This document shows, piece by piece, positions 37,373 through 46,439 of a stretch of 64,000 nt of DNA. A model generated the notes under the pieces. The model made no database searches. It was not told the DNA's origin and worked only from the letters and a program-made list of their open reading frames with translations. Origin of the DNA: Verrucomicrobiota bacterium (GTDB lineage Bacteria; Verrucomicrobiota; Verrucomicrobiia; Limisphaerales; J093); assembly GCA_027493615.1 (NCBI GenBank), contig JAOSKK010000012.1, positions 620,001 through 684,000 on the forward strand. The letters are read 5' to 3'. How positions within the stretch are numbered: the first letter of the stretch is position 1; every line of letters begins with the position of its first letter. Position numbers and translations under genes: made by a program.

Positions 37373-39547
37373 ATGGGACTCCTCCGCCGGTTGGCCGTGC
37401 TGCTGCTGTTGACGGGGCTGCCTTGGGGTGGCTGGGCGGCGCCCGCACCCACCCTGGAGTTGCGCGCCCTGAGCGACGAAGGCGACTTCGAGTACGACGA
37501 GGTCACGGGCTGGGCCACCAGCCCCGCCGGAGTCCAGGTCACCTACGCGGATGCCACCCTCACCGCCCAGAGCGTCCGGTTCACGCGCGAGACCGGCGAA
37601 GTGGCGGCGGACGGCGACGTTCGCCTCCAGCGCGGCACCGAGGTCTGGACCGGCGAACGGCTCACCTACAATTTCTACACACGCGAGCTCAACACCGCCG
37701 AGTTCCGCGCCGGCATGAAGCCCTTCTTCGCCGGTGGCGAGGGCCTCTCGGGCGGGTGGACCAACCAGGTGCAGTCCGCCACCAACGCCTTCGTCACGCT
37801 CGACGACTACGCCGAGCCCTTCTACCGCGTCCGCGCCCGCCAGCTCACCTTCGTCTCCGGGGAATACCTGGAGGCCCGCAAGGCCACGTTGTACGTCGGT
37901 GGCGTCCCCATCTTCTACACCCCCAAGTACCGCCGATACTTCAACCGGTCGGGCAACCACTTCACCTTCCGGCCCGGCATCCGGTCGTTGTTCGGTCCTT
38001 ACCTGCTCACCCGCTACAACTGGTACGCGGGCACCAACGTGGCGGGCGCCGTGCTTTTCGACATGCGGCAGAAGCGCGGCCTGGGTGGGGGGCTCGAAGT
38101 CGGCACCGACCTGGGCCCCTATGGCACCAACCGGTTCCTGGGCTACTACGCCCACGACATGCGGCCCAGCACGAACTCGCTCCTCGAACCCATCGATCCG
38201 GACCGCTGGCGCTTCGCTTTCGACCACGACGCCGTCCTGGGCACGAACCTCACCTTCAAGACGAGCGCGCGGGTCCAGAGCGACGAGTACGTCGTACGCG
38301 ACTTCTTCGAGCGGGAACACCGCCAGAACGGCCAGCCCCAGAGCTTCCTCGAACTGGACCAGTCCTGGTCGAACTTCAGCCTGAATTTCCTCACCCAGGG
38401 CCAGTTCTACGACTTCTACGAGACGGTCGAGCGCCTGCCCGACATCCGGTTCTCCGGTCATCGCCAGCAGATCGGCGCCTCCCCCCTCTACTACGAGAGC
38501 GATTCGTCCCTCGCCTACCTCCGCCGCCGCTTCGCCTACGACCAACAACCGTCCTACGAAGCCTTCCGCGCCGATACCTTCCACCAGGTGCTGCTCCCGC
38601 AGACGTTCTTTGGCTGGCTCAACCTGACCCCCCGCGTCGGCGGGCGCTTCACCCACTACGGCGAGACGGAAGGCCCCGGGGTCTCCCTCGCCAGCGCCGA
38701 TCGCGGCGTGTTCAACACCGGCGCCGAGGTGTCCTCGAAGCTCGCCCGCGTCTGGCCCGGCACCCAGAACCGCCTCCTCGACCTCCGCGGACTTCGGCAC
38801 ATCCTCGAACCCTCCGCCAACTACGTCTACGTGCCCGACCCCTCCGTCGCCCCGCCGCGGCTCCCGCAGTTCGACTACGAACTCAACAGCTTCGAGCTGC
38901 TCCCCATCGACTTCCCCGACTACAACAACATCGACTCCATCGACTCGCAGAACGTCGTCCGCTTCGGCCTCCGCCAACGCCTCCAGACCCGCCGCGCCAC
39001 CGGCCTCGAAAACCTTGTCCATTGGGGCATGTTCCTCGACTGGCGTCTCGACCCCCACCGCGACCAGCGCACCTTCAACGACCTCTACTCCGACCTCGAT
39101 TTCCGGCCGCGCTCCTGGATCACCCTCAGCTCCGAGATCCGTTACGACATCAACGAGACCACGCTCCGGATGGCCAACCACACCCTCACCCTCGAGCCCA
39201 ACGACCTCTGGAGCTGGAAATTCGGCCACCGCTACCTCCTCGAATGGCCCGGCGAAGGTCCCGACTCCGGCAACAACCTCTTCCTCAGCAGCGTCCGCTT
39301 CAAACTCAACGAAAACTGGGCCCTCCGCGCCGTCCACCATTTCGAGGCCCGCGACGGCACCCTCGAAGAACAGGAGTACGCCATCTATCGCGACTTCCGC
39401 AGTTGGACCGGTGCCCTGGTCTTCCGCTGGCGCAACGACCGGACCGAGGAGGAGGACTTCACGCTGGCGCTCATGCTTTCCTTGAAGGCCTTCCCGCGCT
39501 ACGGCCTGGGTGCCGATCGCGACGAGCACATCGGTCTGCTGGATTAG
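37373..39547 (+). CDS. lptD: LPS-assembly protein LptD (OstA family)
   Basis: A complete 724-residue outer-membrane protein. The signal peptide (LLRRLAVLLLLTGLPWGGWAAP) precedes an OstA/LptA-like beta-jellyroll (TGEVAADGDVRLQRGTEVWT, about residues 60-110), which receives LPS from the periplasmic bridge. The remainder is strand-rich, with aromatic-ended beta strands of the 26-strand barrel (FSLNFLTQGQFYDFYETVE; LSSEIRYDINETTLRMANH) and the C-terminus WRNDRTEEEDFTLALML. LptD with the lipoprotein LptE inserts LPS in the outer leaflet, so the host has an LPS-type outer membrane. No lptE is adjacent. It follows the DUF4914-like gene by 12 bases; no frame breaks. Confidence 0.9.
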   Translation: MGLLRRLAVLLLLTGLPWGGWAAPAPTLELRALSDEGDFEYDEVTGWATSPAGVQVTYADATLTAQSVRFTRETGEVAADGDVRLQRGTEVWTGERLTYNFYTRELNTAEFRAGMKPFFAGGEGLSGGWTNQVQSATNAFVTLDDYAEPFYRVRARQLTFVSGEYLEARKATLYVGGVPIFYTPKYRRYFNRSGNHFTFRPGIRSLFGPYLLTRYNWYAGTNVAGAVLFDMRQKRGLGGGLEVGTDLGPYGTNRFLGYYAHDMRPSTNSLLEPIDPDRWRFAFDHDAVLGTNLTFKTSARVQSDEYVVRDFFEREHRQNGQPQSFLELDQSWSNFSLNFLTQGQFYDFYETVERLPDIRFSGHRQQIGASPLYYESDSSLAYLRRRFAYDQQPSYEAFRADTFHQVLLPQTFFGWLNLTPRVGGRFTHYGETEGPGVSLASADRGVFNTGAEVSSKLARVWPGTQNRLLDLRGLRHILEPSANYVYVPDPSVAPPRLPQFDYELNSFELLPIDFPDYNNIDSIDSQNVVRFGLRQRLQTRRATGLENLVHWGMFLDWRLDPHRDQRTFNDLYSDLDFRPRSWITLSSEIRYDINETTLRMANHTLTLEPNDLWSWKFGHRYLLEWPGEGPDSGNNLFLSSVRFKLNENWALRAVHHFEARDGTLEEQEYAIYRDFRSWTGALVFRWRNDRTEEEDFTLALMLSLKAFPRYGLGADRDEHIGLLD

Positions 39548-39593
39548 CGCCAGCCCCTGCGGGCGCAGTGCCCCCGGCGAAAGGCGGCTCCGC

Positions 39594-40232
39594 TCAGATC
39601 AACCGCCACGCCCTGAGTACGCCCACGAGCGAGGGCAGCGGGCGCTGCCACAGCCAGGTCACCTCCAGCCAGAGCCCCTCCAGCACGCGGCTCCTGTACC
39701 GCCCCGCGGAGTCCACCGGCACCAGCCGGTAGATCCCGTTGGCCCCTCGCTGATAGAACTCGGCCTGCTGCCGCTGCGGGTCGATGAGCCAATACTCCGG
39801 CACCCCGCCCTGCTCGTACTCGAAGAACTTCTCGCCGCGGTCCACCGCGCGGCTCCCCGGACTGATGATCTCCACGACCAGATCACCGGGCCCCTCCAGG
39901 AAGAGCGGATGCAGCCTCTCCAGATTCGCCTTGGCCACGAAGAGGATATCCGGTGCCCGTCCCGGCAGGTCCGGACCCGTCTTCATCTGGAATGGCTCAA
40001 ACAGGACCGCACCCAGGTCCTTGGCCTCGACGTAGTGCTTGATAAGGCTGAGCAGAAACAGACCGACGTCGGCATGCTCGCGCGAGACTGGACTCATGGG
40101 AACCACCTTGCCTTGGACCCACTCGAGGTGCTCGAGGTCGCCGGGCCGGTTCAGAAAAGCCTCGTAAGAGATCCCGGCTTCCGTGCCAGGCATTCCGCCG
40201 ACCATCCCCGGGATCGTTGCTGTCACCGTCAT
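39594..40232 (-). CDS. Uma2 family PD-(D/E)XK endonuclease-like protein
   Basis: A 212-residue protein of the Uma2 (DUF820) family, widespread in cyanobacteria and other bacteria, of restriction-endonuclease fold. The expected residues are visible: an N-terminal YEAFLNRPGDLEHLEWVQG segment, the acidic PDILFVAKAN, then the core D/E strand LVVEIISPGSRAVDRGEKFFEYEQGGVPEYWLID. The conserved lysine is in EKFFEY. Function is uncertain; members often occur in many copies and near mobile elements, though none is evident here. Convergent with lptD and divergent from parE. Confidence 0.9.
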   Translation of the reverse strand: MTVTATIPGMVGGMPGTEAGISYEAFLNRPGDLEHLEWVQGKVVPMSPVSREHADVGLFLLSLIKHYVEAKDLGAVLFEPFQMKTGPDLPGRAPDILFVAKANLERLHPLFLEGPGDLVVEIISPGSRAVDRGEKFFEYEQGGVPEYWLIDPQRQQAEFYQRGANGIYRLVPVDSAGRYRSRVLEGLWLEVTWLWQRPLPSLVGVLRAWRLI

Positions 40233-40336
40233 GACGCTGCCAACGTAGGCCGCAGTCGCTGGGCGGCAAGCGCAAACCCGACTCGCGGCCGCCCCAAATC
40301 TTTTGCCAAACCGCCCGCCATCCGCACACTCGGCGC

Positions 40337-42166
40337 ATGGCCGAGACCGCCCGACACAGTTACGACGAGAGCAAGATCAAAACCCTCTCCTCGCTCGAAC
40401 ACATCCGGCTCCGCACCGGCATGTACATCGGGCGCATCGGCACCGGCGCCCACTACGACGACGGGTGTTACATCCTGCTCAAGGAGGTCGTCGATAACGC
40501 CGTCGACGAGTTCATCATGGGCGCCGGGCGCGAGGTCCGCCTCGACATCGAAGGCACCCGCGTCCGCGTCCGCGACTTCGGCCGCGGCATCCCGCTCGGG
40601 AAGGTCGTCGAGTGCGTCTCGAGCATCAACACCGGCGCCAAGTACAACGACGACGTCTTCCAGTTCAGCGTCGGCCTCAACGGCGTGGGCACCAAGGCCG
40701 TCAACGCCCTCTCCAAGACCTTCACCGTCCGCAGCCACCGCGCCGGCCAGTTCGTCGAGGCCACCTTCAAACAGGGCAAGCTCAAAAAGCAGACCGAGGG
40801 CAGCACCCCCGAGCCCGACGGCACCTTCGTCGAGTTCGAGCCCGACCCCGAGATCTTCCCCGCCGTCGAGTTCCGACCCGAACACGTCGAGCGCCGCCTG
40901 CGCCATTACAGCTACCTCAACGCCGGCCTCCGCCTGGTCTACAACGGCCAGACCTTCCAGTCCCGGCTCGGCCTGCTCGACCTCATCCTCGAAGACCTCC
41001 GCACCGACCAGAGCGAGCCGCTCTACGCCCCGCTCCATTACTCCACCAAGCTCCTCGAGTTCTGTTTCACCCACGCGAACAGCCGCTACGGCGAGACCTT
41101 CTACAGCTTCGTCAATGGCCAGTACACCAGCGACGGCGGCACCCACCTCAGCGCCTTCCGCGAAGGCCTCCTCAAGGCCGTCAACGAATACGCCGGCAAG
41201 GCCTTCGACGGCGACGACGTCCGCGAGGCCATGGTCGGCGCCATCGCCATCCGACTCAAGAACCCCGTCTTCGAGTCCCAGACCAAGAACAAACTCGGCA
41301 ACACCGAGATCCGCACCGACCTCGTCAACCAGGTCCGCGCCGAGCTGCTCCAGTTCTTCAGCCGCAACCAGGCCATCGCCGCCCAGATCGTCGCCAAGGC
41401 CGAGGACACCCAGCAGCTCCGCAAGGAACTCCAGGAGGTCAAGAAGCTCGCCCGCGAACGCGCCAAGGCCATCACCCTCCGCATCCCCCAGCTCAAGGAC
41501 TGCAAACACCACTTCGACAAGCGCCGCGGCCTCGGACGCGGCACCATGATCTTCATCTGCGAAGGCCAGTCCGCCGCCGGCTCCATCACCAGTTGCCGCG
41601 ACGTCAACAATCAGGCCGTCTTCGTGCTCAAAGGCAAGCCGCTCAACGTCTGGGACCTCAAACGCGACGTCATGTACAAGAACGACGAACTCTACCACCT
41701 CATGCAGGCCCTCCACCTCGAGGATCATCCCGACGGCCTCCGCTACGAGAAGGTCATCCTCGCCACCGACGCCGACGTCGACGGCCTGCATATCCGGAAC
41801 CTGATGATCACGTATTTCTTCCGGTTCTTTGAGTCCGTCGTCCACGACGGCCACCTCCACGTCCTCGAAACCCCGCTGTTCCGCGTGCGCAACGCTCGCG
41901 AGACCCTCTATTGCTACAGCGAGGCCGAGCGCGACGCCGCCCTCGCCCGCCTCGGCGGCAAGCCCGAGATCACCCGCTTCAAGGGCCTGGGCGAGATCAG
42001 CCCCAAGGAGTTCGCCCAGTTCATCGGCAAGGAGATGCGCCTCAGCCAGGTCGAGTACGCCCCCAAACCCGAGGCCACACCCATCTTCACCTTCTACATG
42101 GGCAAGAACACCCCCGAGCGGAAGGACTACATCATGGACCGCCTCGTCGTCCCCGTCGAAGACTGA
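40337..42166 (+). CDS. parE: DNA topoisomerase IV subunit B (ParE/GyrB-type)
   Basis: A complete 609-residue type IIA topoisomerase ATPase subunit. The N-terminal GHKL site has VDNAVDEFIMGAG (Bergerat motif with conserved N and E), FGRGIPLG and GLNGVGTKAVNAL. The Toprim part has FICEGQSAAGSI (where GyrB normally has EGDSA; here Q replaces D), and ATDADVDGLHIRNLMITYFF. The C-terminal GxxK and KGLGEISPKEF motifs are intact. It is shorter than typical GyrB (about 800) and lacks its long Toprim insert, so a ParE-like or second B subunit is more likely than the main gyrase. The partner A subunit is not in the window. EGQSA instead of EGDSA is odd. Confidence 0.88.
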   Translation: MAETARHSYDESKIKTLSSLEHIRLRTGMYIGRIGTGAHYDDGCYILLKEVVDNAVDEFIMGAGREVRLDIEGTRVRVRDFGRGIPLGKVVECVSSINTGAKYNDDVFQFSVGLNGVGTKAVNALSKTFTVRSHRAGQFVEATFKQGKLKKQTEGSTPEPDGTFVEFEPDPEIFPAVEFRPEHVERRLRHYSYLNAGLRLVYNGQTFQSRLGLLDLILEDLRTDQSEPLYAPLHYSTKLLEFCFTHANSRYGETFYSFVNGQYTSDGGTHLSAFREGLLKAVNEYAGKAFDGDDVREAMVGAIAIRLKNPVFESQTKNKLGNTEIRTDLVNQVRAELLQFFSRNQAIAAQIVAKAEDTQQLRKELQEVKKLARERAKAITLRIPQLKDCKHHFDKRRGLGRGTMIFICEGQSAAGSITSCRDVNNQAVFVLKGKPLNVWDLKRDVMYKNDELYHLMQALHLEDHPDGLRYEKVILATDADVDGLHIRNLMITYFFRFFESVVHDGHLHVLETPLFRVRNARETLYCYSEAERDAALARLGGKPEITRFKGLGEISPKEFAQFIGKEMRLSQVEYAPKPEATPIFTFYMGKNTPERKDYIMDRLVVPVED

Positions 42167-42188
42167 CCCCCCCTTCCCCCCTCCTCCC

Positions 42189-42289
42189 GTAGGAGCCGAC
42201 GTCAGGAGGCTCTGCAAGCGGCACGGCTGAGTCTCGTCACCTCGACTCCTACGCTGCTTCCGGTAGGAGCCGACGTCAGGAGGCTCTGC
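42189..42289. repeat. Diverged family A repeat cluster
   Basis: Two near-identical direct units GTAGGAGCCGACGTCAGGAG (42189-42215, 42263-42289) flank an imperfect inverted unit (42229-42252). The unit resembles that at 18592 and 28762 but with GGAGCC in place of GGCGCC. Confidence 0.8.
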
Positions 42290-42346
42290 CCGGGACGCCT
42301 CCGACAACGGAAGCGCCCCGGGCCGGAGTGATCGCCCGGCTTGGGC

Positions 42347-45217
42347 TTACTGCATCTTCACCCGCCAGTAACCCTCGGCCGGCGTCCGGTGCCCGGCGTC
42401 AGGATCGGTCAGCACCGTCGTGGTGCCAGTGGCAGTCACTGCACTGCCCGCTGCGGTCCAGGTTCCGGCACTGAGGCTCGCGCGGTACTCCAGCGAGTAG
42501 CTCTTGCCCGGCGTGGTGGTCACCGTGAACTCAACCCCACTGGCCTTGACCTCGGTGCCGGTGATCCGCGGCGGCAACGCCGCGAGCTCGAGGATCTCGA
42601 GCGTGAAGCCGTCAAGAATGGCGTTGGGATCGGTCAGGTCCTCGCGGGTCGCGGCGGCAGCGTCGAGGACGACGTACAAACTGTCGCGCTGCGTCGTGAA
42701 CTCGAAGGACACCATGGCAGCCGCCGAGATGATGGCGACGCCACCCTGGATCTCGGTTGGAACAAAGTTCTCAGCGATGAGCACCCCGTCCGCGTAGATG
42801 TTGAAGCCGCGGTTGGCGCAACATTGTTCGTAGTAGAACGACTGGAACTTGTACCGGCTGCCCGGCACCAGGCCCGTGAGCCGCACCGACACGATCGGCG
42901 AGTACCGGATGGATTGGGTCACGAACTCCATCACGTTGTCCGCCAGACTGTCGCCGTACTCGGGCTGGTTCCAGTTCGGAACATTGTTGGCGGCCGTGAT
43001 CGTGACCCCCGGCACGTTGTCGGCGGTGAAGTCCGCATCGTAAGCCATCCCGGCAGGCCCGGCACTGCTGACATTCACGGCGTACAGGAAGTTCCCCTGG
43101 AGGTCCGGGCCCTCGGTCGGGTTCCAGTTCGCGTCGAACCCGTCGCCGGGGTCGCCCCCGTGATCGCCTCGATCTTGATCTGGCGGAACTGCGTCGGCGG
43201 ATCCTTCGGGTTGGTCCCGGCCGCGACCTCGGCCCCGTCGGTGATGCCGTCGTTGTCCGTGTCTCGCTTGAGCGGGTCGGTGCCATGGATCTTGACCTCA
43301 TCACCGTCCTGCAACCCGTCGCCGTCAGTGTCCGGGTTCCAAGGATCGGTGAAATACACCTTGACCTCTTCGCGGTCGGTGAGGCCGTCGTTGTCCGGGT
43401 CGGCCCGGTTCGGATCCGTGTTGGCGGCGAACTCCTCGGCGTTCGTCAGCCCGTCGCCGTCCTTGTCGCCGACGCCGGTCTGGCTCAGATCGCCGAAGAC
43501 CTCGAGTTCCCAAGCATCCGGCAACCCGTCGGCATCGGAGTCGGTCCGTGCGGCCAGCACTTCCAGGGTGGCGCCCTGCAGGATGGCGTTGTGATCGGTC
43601 AGGCGGCGGTCGGTGACCAGGCGCCCGTCCAGGACGATCCTCGCTTCCGGGCCGTTGGCGATGAACGTGTGGGTGACCACGACGGCATTGGTGCGGGGAG
43701 TCGGGAGGGCGCCCTGCCACTGGAAGGGGGCGAACTCGCGGACAGTGGGCCGGCCGTTGATGTTGATATAGAAGCCGCGCGGCCACGCGTTTTCGGCAAA
43801 GAGCAACTGCAGCTTGTACGTGGCACCGACATCGAGATTGCCCAGCGTGAGCGTGACGGCCGGGATCGCCGTGGCGGCGTCGCTCCACCGGATCGAGGCC
43901 ATCAACGTCTCGAGCAGCACGGCGTCGGCCGAGTCACCGTAATCGAGATTCGGGTTCCAGTTCATGGCGACGTTGCCCGACACGAGCGTGACGCCCTCGA
44001 CGTTGTCGGCCGTGAAGTACGCGCCGCGGAGCTGACCCAGTTCCTCGTTGTTGGCGGCGTTGATCGCGTAGAGGAACGTGCCGTCCAGATCCAACCCCTG
44101 GCCGGGATCGGGTCCGGTGAAGAGGTTGATGAGGGTCTTCTGCGGTTTGCTGTTCGGATCGGTTGGATCGCTGTAGACCAGCACCTCGTAGTGATCGCTG
44201 GCGCCGTCGCCATCGGTGTCCACCTTCCGGTGATCCGTGCCGTAGCGCACGATTTCCGCACCGTCGGTCAGGAGATCCCCGTCCGTGTCGCTGTCGCGCA
44301 GCGGATCGGTCTGGTAGGTCTTGACCTCGTCGCCGTCGGAGAGCCCGTCGCCGTCGGTGTCGCGGTTGGTGGGATCGGTGCCCAGCGTCTGCTCCTCGGC
44401 ATTGGTCAGGCCGTCGGCATCCGGATCACCGCTCGGGGTGGCGTCGAGGTTGTTGAAGTACTTGCGTTCCCAGTCGTCGCGCAGCCCATCCCCGTCCTCG
44501 TCGGTGAACGGGCTGAGGCGTTCGAGGGTGAAGCCGTTCAGGATGGCGTTGTGATCGTTGATGTCCGGGGAGGGCGCCGCCGCGCCGTCCAGGACAATGG
44601 TGTAGGTGTCGCTGGCCGCGGTGAACTGGGTCGTGATCACCGCGCCGATCAAGTCCCGGACCTCGGTGAACTCCTGGCCTTCGCTGGCCTGGGTCGGGCC
44701 CGGCATGAAGTCGGTCACCTCGGCGACGCCATTAAGCACGACGTTGAAGCCGCGCCCCGGGCAGCAGTTCTCGCGGAAGAGCAGTTGCAGCTTGTATTCG
44801 ACGCCCGCCTCGACCCGCAGCGTGACCTGCACCGTGTTCGGCGAGGCCGACCAACGGATTGAATTCATCACGAGCGAGAGGTTCTTGTCGTTGTCGGTCG
44901 CGCCGTAGTTGGCGGTTCCCCAGCCGCCGTTGGCGATTTGGTTCTGCGCCACCACCGTCACTCCCAGCACATTGTCCCCCGTGAAAAAGGGCGTCGCCCA
45001 CCTGGCCCACCCCGCCGTCCGGCCCCACATTCACGGCGTAGGTGAAGTTCCCTTGCAGATCCAACCCCTCCCCCGGGTCGCCCCCGGTGAAGGTCCCCAC
45101 CGTGGCTGCGCCCAGCGCGGACCCCGTGACTACCAGTGCACCCAGGCCACCCAGGGCCATTGCACACCCGTGCCGTAACAACCGTAAGCCGATGTTGGTT
45201 TGATCTCGCCTGTTCAT
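42347..45217 (-). CDS. Exported protein with three repeats of a malectin-like beta domain and TSP3 calcium-binding repeats (two apparent frameshifts)
   Basis: About 955 residues reconstructed from three frames (breaks near 44990 and 43150). It starts [18 protein letters not shown] with a signal peptide ([18 protein letters not shown]). A domain of about 170 residues appears three times; each opens [22 protein letters not shown], has [10 protein letters not shown] and NSIRWS segments, and the strand [19 protein letters not shown], reminiscent of malectin-type carbohydrate binding. Between the copies are acidic repeats [20 protein letters not shown], classic thrombospondin type 3 calcium-binding units. 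The C-terminal 80 residues ([19 protein letters not shown]) are a separate beta domain. No PEP-CTERM or type IX tail is evident. Probably a surface glycan-binding or adhesive protein. Confidence 0.75.
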
Positions 45218-45414
45218 TGTTGTTGTAAGGTTGACTTGTCCCCACGCGGTCAGACCACTGCACGATAACAACGACGGAAACCGCGCTTCTGCCGCGCTGG
45301 GGAGATGGACGGGATCCTGCGACCGCCAGCAGACGAAGGAAAGCGGAAAAACACCGGCTGGCATTGCGACCCGCCTTCCGGCAGGATCGGGCCCGTGAGC
45401 CGACCGCCCAGCCC

Positions 45415-46439
45415 ATGACCCGCGAACGCTTCCACGCCGTCACCGAACGTTACGCCCTGCTCCAGATCGCCGTGCTCGGTGACTTCTGCCTCGATCGCTA
45501 CCTCGAGATTGACCCGGCGCGTTACGAGATCTCGCTCGAGACGAACCTCCCGGTCCATAACGTCGTGAACGTCCGCGCCCAGCCGGGCGGCGCCGGCACC
45601 ATCCTCAACAACCTCGTCGCCCTCGGCGCCGGCACCCTCTGGCCGGTCGGCTTCTGCGGCGACGACGGCGAAGGCTACGAGCTCAGTGTGGCGCTCAGCC
45701 GGCCCTCGGCGGTGCGCCTCGACCACTTCCTGCGCACCGACCGCCGCCGGACCTTCACCTACTGCAAGCCGCTCGTCCTCACACCCGGTCAGCCGCCGCG
45801 CGAGCTGAACCGGCTCGACTCGAAGAACTGGTCGCCCACCCCGGCCGAGGTCGAGGACGCCCTCATCGCCGCCGTGCGTCATCTGGCTCCCGAGATCAAC
45901 GCCCTCATCCTGCTCGACCAGGTGGACCACGCCGACACCGGCGTCGTCACCCAGCGCGTCCTCTCGGCCGTCGGCGACCTGGCCCACGAACGTTCCGACC
46001 TGTTGATCCTCGCCGACAGCCGCCGTGGTCTCACCGGCTTTCCCCCGTCGGATTCAAGATGAACGCCGCGGAGTTGTCGCTCCTGACCGGCCTGCCGCGC
46101 GACGCCGACCTCGAACAGATCCAACAGGCCGCCGCGGCCCTGGCCGGCCATAACCGCCGCCCCGTCTTCGTCACGCTCGCCGAGCGCGGCATCGTCGGCG
46201 CCCTCGGCGACGGCACCTTCGGACACGTCCCGGCCCTGCCCGTCCGGGGGCCGATCGACATCGTGGGGGCCGGGGACGCCGTGACCGCCAACCTCGCCTG
46301 CGCGCTGGCGGCGGGCGCCACCTTGGCCGAGAGCCTGGAACTCGCCATGGCCGCCGCCTCCCTGGTCATCCACCAGCTCGGCACGACCGGCACCGCGTCG
46401 GTGGCGCAGATCCAGGCGTTGCTGGCCTCGCTGGCATGA
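45415..46439 (+). CDS. PfkB family carbohydrate kinase, HldE/RfaE N-terminal domain-like (one apparent frameshift)
   Basis: A sugar kinase of about 340 residues. Start ATG 45415 (MTRERFHAV). Motifs: LLQIAVLGDFCLDRYLEID, NVRAQPGGAGTILNNLVALGAG (PfkB signature 1) and, at the C-terminus, IDIVGAGDAVTANLACALAAG (PfkB signature 2, with the catalytic aspartate in GAGDA). A run of five Cs near 46043-46047 that should be six shifts the frame just before SDSR; the next frame continues with VGFKMNAAELSLLTGL. The combination points to the D-glycero-beta-D-manno-heptose-7-phosphate kinase group in LPS core synthesis, but related PfkB enzymes cannot be excluded. It overlaps the MscK-type gene by four bases. 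Confidence 0.85.

Noticed and set aside
36329..39529. 1,066-residue minus-strand ORF opposite the P-loop protein and lptD
   Set aside because: High GC gives long antisense frames. The plus-strand proteins have recognisable motifs, and the minus ORF is glycine/glutamate-rich shadow sequence.
37423..39732. 769-residue plus-strand ORF overlapping lptD in another frame
   Set aside because: The translation is very rich in R and P with no motifs; it is the +1 shadow of lptD.
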